Positions 33,832 through 35,489 of a DNA stretch of 35,489 nt are shown one piece after another. Position 1 is the first letter of the stretch; every line of letters starts with the position of its first letter. This DNA is from an uncultured Spartobacteria bacterium. Its GTDB lineage: Bacteria; Verrucomicrobiota; Verrucomicrobiia; Chthoniobacterales; Terrimicrobiaceae. The stretch spans positions 1-35,489 of the forward strand of contig CALCJD010000118.1 of assembly GCA_937960895.1 (NCBI GenBank), given 5' to 3'. Both the position numbers and the translations under genes were made by a program. The notes under the pieces are model-generated. The model had not been told where the DNA came from, made no database searches, and saw only the letters and a program-made list of their open reading frames with translations.

Positions 33832-33849
33832 CCCCAACCCCGATACCCC
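33832..33849 (+). promoter_or_regulatory. C/A-rich leader before Asp-box propeller gene
   Basis: CCCCAACCCCGATACCCC ends 1 nt before the ATG at 33851 and repeats the motif of 31374-31389 and 33333-33348. It has a single G and no Shine-Dalgarno sequence. Confidence 0.45.
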
Positions 33850-33850
33850 C

Positions 33851-34969
33851 ATGAGCAAGGTACGTGTTCTTGTCGGCACCCGAAAGGGGGCGTTCATTCT
33901 CACGGCCGACGGCAAACGTCGGGACTGGGAAGTCAGCGGTCCGCATTTTGCGGGCTGGGAGATTTACCACGTCAAGGGTTCTCCGGTGAACCCGGACCGC
34001 CTCTACGCCTCGCAAACGAGCGGTTGGTTCGGTCAGGTGATGCAGCGGTCGGACGACGGTGGCAAAACCTGGGAGCCGGTTGGCAACGAGTTTGCCTACC
34101 GGGGCACGCCGGGCACACACCAGTGGTACGACGGCACCCAGCACCCCTGGGAGTTCAAGAGGGTCTGGCATATCGAGCCCTGCCTCCGGGACGCCGACAC
34201 GGTGTTTGCCGGGGTGGAGGACGCGGGTCTCTTCCGCTCCGTGGACGGCGGGCGGACGTGGACCGAATTGCCCGGCCTGCGCGGACACGAATCCGGTCCG
34301 CTCTGGCAGCCGGGCGCCGGGGGCATGTGTCTGCACACCATCCTGCTGGATCCCCGGACGCCCGGAAGGATCTTTGCGGCCATCTCGGCGGCCGGAGCCT
34401 TCCGCAGTGACGATGCCGGCAAAACCTGGAAGCCGATCAATCGCGGACTGAAATCCGACTTCCTGCCCGATCCCGAGGCCGATGTCGGTCATTGCGTGCA
34501 CCGGATCACCCAGCACCCGGCGCGTCCCGACACCCTGTTCATGCAGAAACACTGGGACGTCATGCGCAGCGATGACGCCGGGGAAACCTGGCGGGAGGTC
34601 AGCGGCAATCTGCCCAGCGACTTCGGGTTTCCCATCGACGTCAATGCCAACGATCCCGACACCATTTATGTCGTGCCGATCAAAAGCGATTCCGAACATT
34701 TCCCGCCCGAAGGCAAACTGCGCGTCTATCGGAGCCGGACCGGCGGCGGGGGATGGGAGGCCCTCACCAAGGGGCTGCCGCAGCGGGATTGTTATGTGAA
34801 CGTCCTGCGTGACGCGATGGCCGTCGACCGGCTCGATCCGTGCGGGGTTTATTTCGGTACCACCGGCGGTCAGGTCTATGTCTCGCCGGACGGCGGAGAC
34901 TCCTGGCAGGCCATCGTCCGCGACCTGCCCGCCGTGTTGTCGGTGGAGGTGCAGAGCCTGGCGGAGTGA
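33851..34969 (+). CDS. Asp-box (BNR/sialidase-like) beta-propeller protein
   Basis: The 372-residue protein has no signal peptide and six Asp-box motifs: SDDGGKTW (residues 67-74), SVDGGRTW (130-137), SDDAGKTW (186-193), SDDAGETW (240-247), a degenerate SRTGGGGW (295-302) and SPDGGDSW (345-352). This indicates a six- or seven-bladed propeller. It begins VRVLVGTRKGAFILTADGKRRDW. Sialidase catalytic residues (Arg triad, FRIP) are not visible, so it is annotated as a glycosidase only by homology. It is followed by a MoaD/ThiS-like gene, a pairing I recall as recurrent in other phyla. Function unknown. Confidence 0.9.
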   Translation: MSKVRVLVGTRKGAFILTADGKRRDWEVSGPHFAGWEIYHVKGSPVNPDRLYASQTSGWFGQVMQRSDDGGKTWEPVGNEFAYRGTPGTHQWYDGTQHPWEFKRVWHIEPCLRDADTVFAGVEDAGLFRSVDGGRTWTELPGLRGHESGPLWQPGAGGMCLHTILLDPRTPGRIFAAISAAGAFRSDDAGKTWKPINRGLKSDFLPDPEADVGHCVHRITQHPARPDTLFMQKHWDVMRSDDAGETWREVSGNLPSDFGFPIDVNANDPDTIYVVPIKSDSEHFPPEGKLRVYRSRTGGGGWEALTKGLPQRDCYVNVLRDAMAVDRLDPCGVYFGTTGGQVYVSPDGGDSWQAIVRDLPAVLSVEVQSLAE

Positions 34970-34972
34970 AAC

Positions 34973-35100
34973 GGGCCGTGGGCCGAAGGCCGGGTGGGCA
35001 AAATGAGAACGTCAATGAACTTCCCTCAACGGGAAACTTGCTGAAGCCGATGTCGACATCGAGCCGCGCCCCTTGGCCCTCGGCCGCCGGCCCCCGGCCC
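34973..35100. repeat. Inverted-repeat element spanning the 5' end of the MoaD-like gene
   Basis: A 20-bp block at 34973-34992 (GGGCCGTGGGCCGAA then GGCCG) is repeated in inverted orientation at 35081-35100 with 17 of 20 matches, 88 nt apart. Inside lie a perfect 14-bp palindrome CGATGTCGACATCG (35048-35061) and a 5-bp hairpin TTCCC-TCAAC-GGGAA (35021-35035). The MoaD-like ATG (35050) lies inside the element. It looks like a miniature mobile element or a dispersed palindromic repeat; copies elsewhere are not testable here. Confidence 0.45.
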
Positions 35101-35400
35101 TCCTCCATCCGTATCGGACTGCCGTTCCCTCTCCGCAACCTGGCCCGTGTGGATGACGAGGTGGTGGTGGAGGTGGTCGGACCCGTGACCATCGGTTCCG
35201 TGCTGGACGCCGTGGAAGCGCGCTTTCCCGTTTTGCGCGGCACGATTCGCGAATACGGCACCCGGCGGCGACGACCGTTTCTGCGGTTCTTTGCCTGTGG
35301 GCACGATCTGTCGAACGAGGCGCCGGATTTCCCGCTGCCCGAGCCCGTGGGGCGCGGTGAGGAACCCCTTTTGATTGTGGGCGCCATTGCGGGAGGATGA
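35050..35400 (+). CDS. MoaD/ThiS-like ubiquitin-fold protein with C-terminal Gly-Gly
   Basis: The 116-residue protein has a beta-grasp core starting near residue 19: IRIGLPFPLRNLARVDDEVVVEVVGPVTIGSVLDAVEARFPVL. It continues with FLRFFACGHDLSNEAPDFP and ends EEPLLIVGAIAGG. The terminal Gly-Gly is the hallmark of MoaD, ThiS and related sulfur carriers, which are adenylated and thiocarboxylated there. It lacks the usual Mo cofactor or thiamine neighbours. The first 18 residues (STSSRAPWPSAAGPRP) are low-complexity and encoded by the inverted repeat. ATG 35050 is the only ATG in frame after the propeller gene stop; none of the nearer ATGs is in frame. The stop overlaps a small ORF start (ATGA). 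Confidence 0.85.
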   Translation: MSTSSRAPWPSAAGPRPSSIRIGLPFPLRNLARVDDEVVVEVVGPVTIGSVLDAVEARFPVLRGTIREYGTRRRRPFLRFFACGHDLSNEAPDFPLPEPVGRGEEPLLIVGAIAGG

Positions 35401-35489
35401 CCGCGAAAACCGAACCGCTGGAGGAGGCGCCCAATAAAGCGTCCCGTCGGACGGAACTCCTTCGTGCCAATTTCGAAAATTCTGCTTAG
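35397..35489 (+). CDS. Possible 30-residue coupled ORF at the window end
   Basis: The ATG at 35397 overlaps the MoaD-like stop (ATGA). The frame runs to a TAG that is the last codon of the window, giving 30 residues that begin MTAKTEPLEEAPNK, with a hydrophilic, charged composition. GGGAGG sits directly against the ATG (too close for normal initiation), so coupling would be by re-initiation. No family recognised; it could be a chance frame. Confidence 0.35.
   Translation: MTAKTEPLEEAPNKASRRTELLRANFENSA

Noticed and set aside
33851..34969. Propeller considered as a true sialidase
   Set aside because: No FRIP motif, no Arg triad and no signal peptide are visible; only the Asp boxes are shared.

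Overview
This 35.5 kb window is GC-rich bacterial chromosome, with a 3' flank that looks accessory. Three things suggest Verrucomicrobiota, probably Opitutae-like: a secreted SGNH hydrolase with a C-terminal PEP-CTERM sorting signal, a type II secretion/type IV pilus-like pseudopilin operon, and a Pro/Ala-rich protein with a KKETVRI-type N-terminus. The last is from memory of that phylum. No rRNA, tRNA, CRISPR, IS element or prophage gene was seen, and the phylum call is inference.

Layout. 22-1873 (minus): a gspF-gspG operon. 1946-2557 (minus): a glyoxalase II-like metallo-hydrolase, divergent from 2650-4830, a tail-specific S41 protease. 4938-5609: a Pro/Ala-rich membrane-anchored protein, closed by a strong terminator. 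5688-6017: thioredoxin with its own terminator. 6132-9551: dnaE. 9606-11038: galE and a membrane-anchored thioredoxin-like protein. 11091-13931: an NCS1 nucleobase transporter coupled to a class III aminotransferase. 14019-15134: the PEP-CTERM hydrolase. 15215-15919: a BI-1 family protein. 15954-17135 (minus): a GT87-like membrane protein. 17520-18926: a lipoprotein alkaline phosphatase. 19223-20164: a VOC protein coupled to a BrnT/BrnA-type toxin-antitoxin pair. 20313-23087: alaS. 23321-25909: an AlkC-type DNA alkylation repair protein, a protein of unknown family and a DUF1801/OmdA fusion. 26270-27431 (minus): an unknown small protein and a YebC regulator. 27544-29933: a zinc dehydrogenase translationally coupled to a tandem class II aldolase whose second half has lost its metal ligands. 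29990-30234 (minus): a tiny lipoprotein behind a possible leader ORF.

The most interesting stretch is 30277-35489. A TetR regulator with an operator-like palindrome on its own start codon heads a run of eight or nine small co-oriented genes: GFA, DUF1428, SRPBCC, PhnB-type VOC, AHSA1-type SRPBCC, a second PhnB-type VOC, an Asp-box (BNR) propeller, a MoaD/ThiS-like ubiquitin-fold protein ending in Gly-Gly, and a 30-residue ORF. None has an obvious assigned substrate. Several are preceded by similar G-poor, C/A-rich leaders of 30-31 nt, and an inverted-repeat element seems to have supplied the MoaD-like protein's N-terminus.

A second window-wide pattern is promoter placement. Many genes have a -35/-10 pair whose -10 ends only 6-11 nt before the start codon, with no Shine-Dalgarno sequence. 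This suggests leaderless or near-leaderless transcripts.
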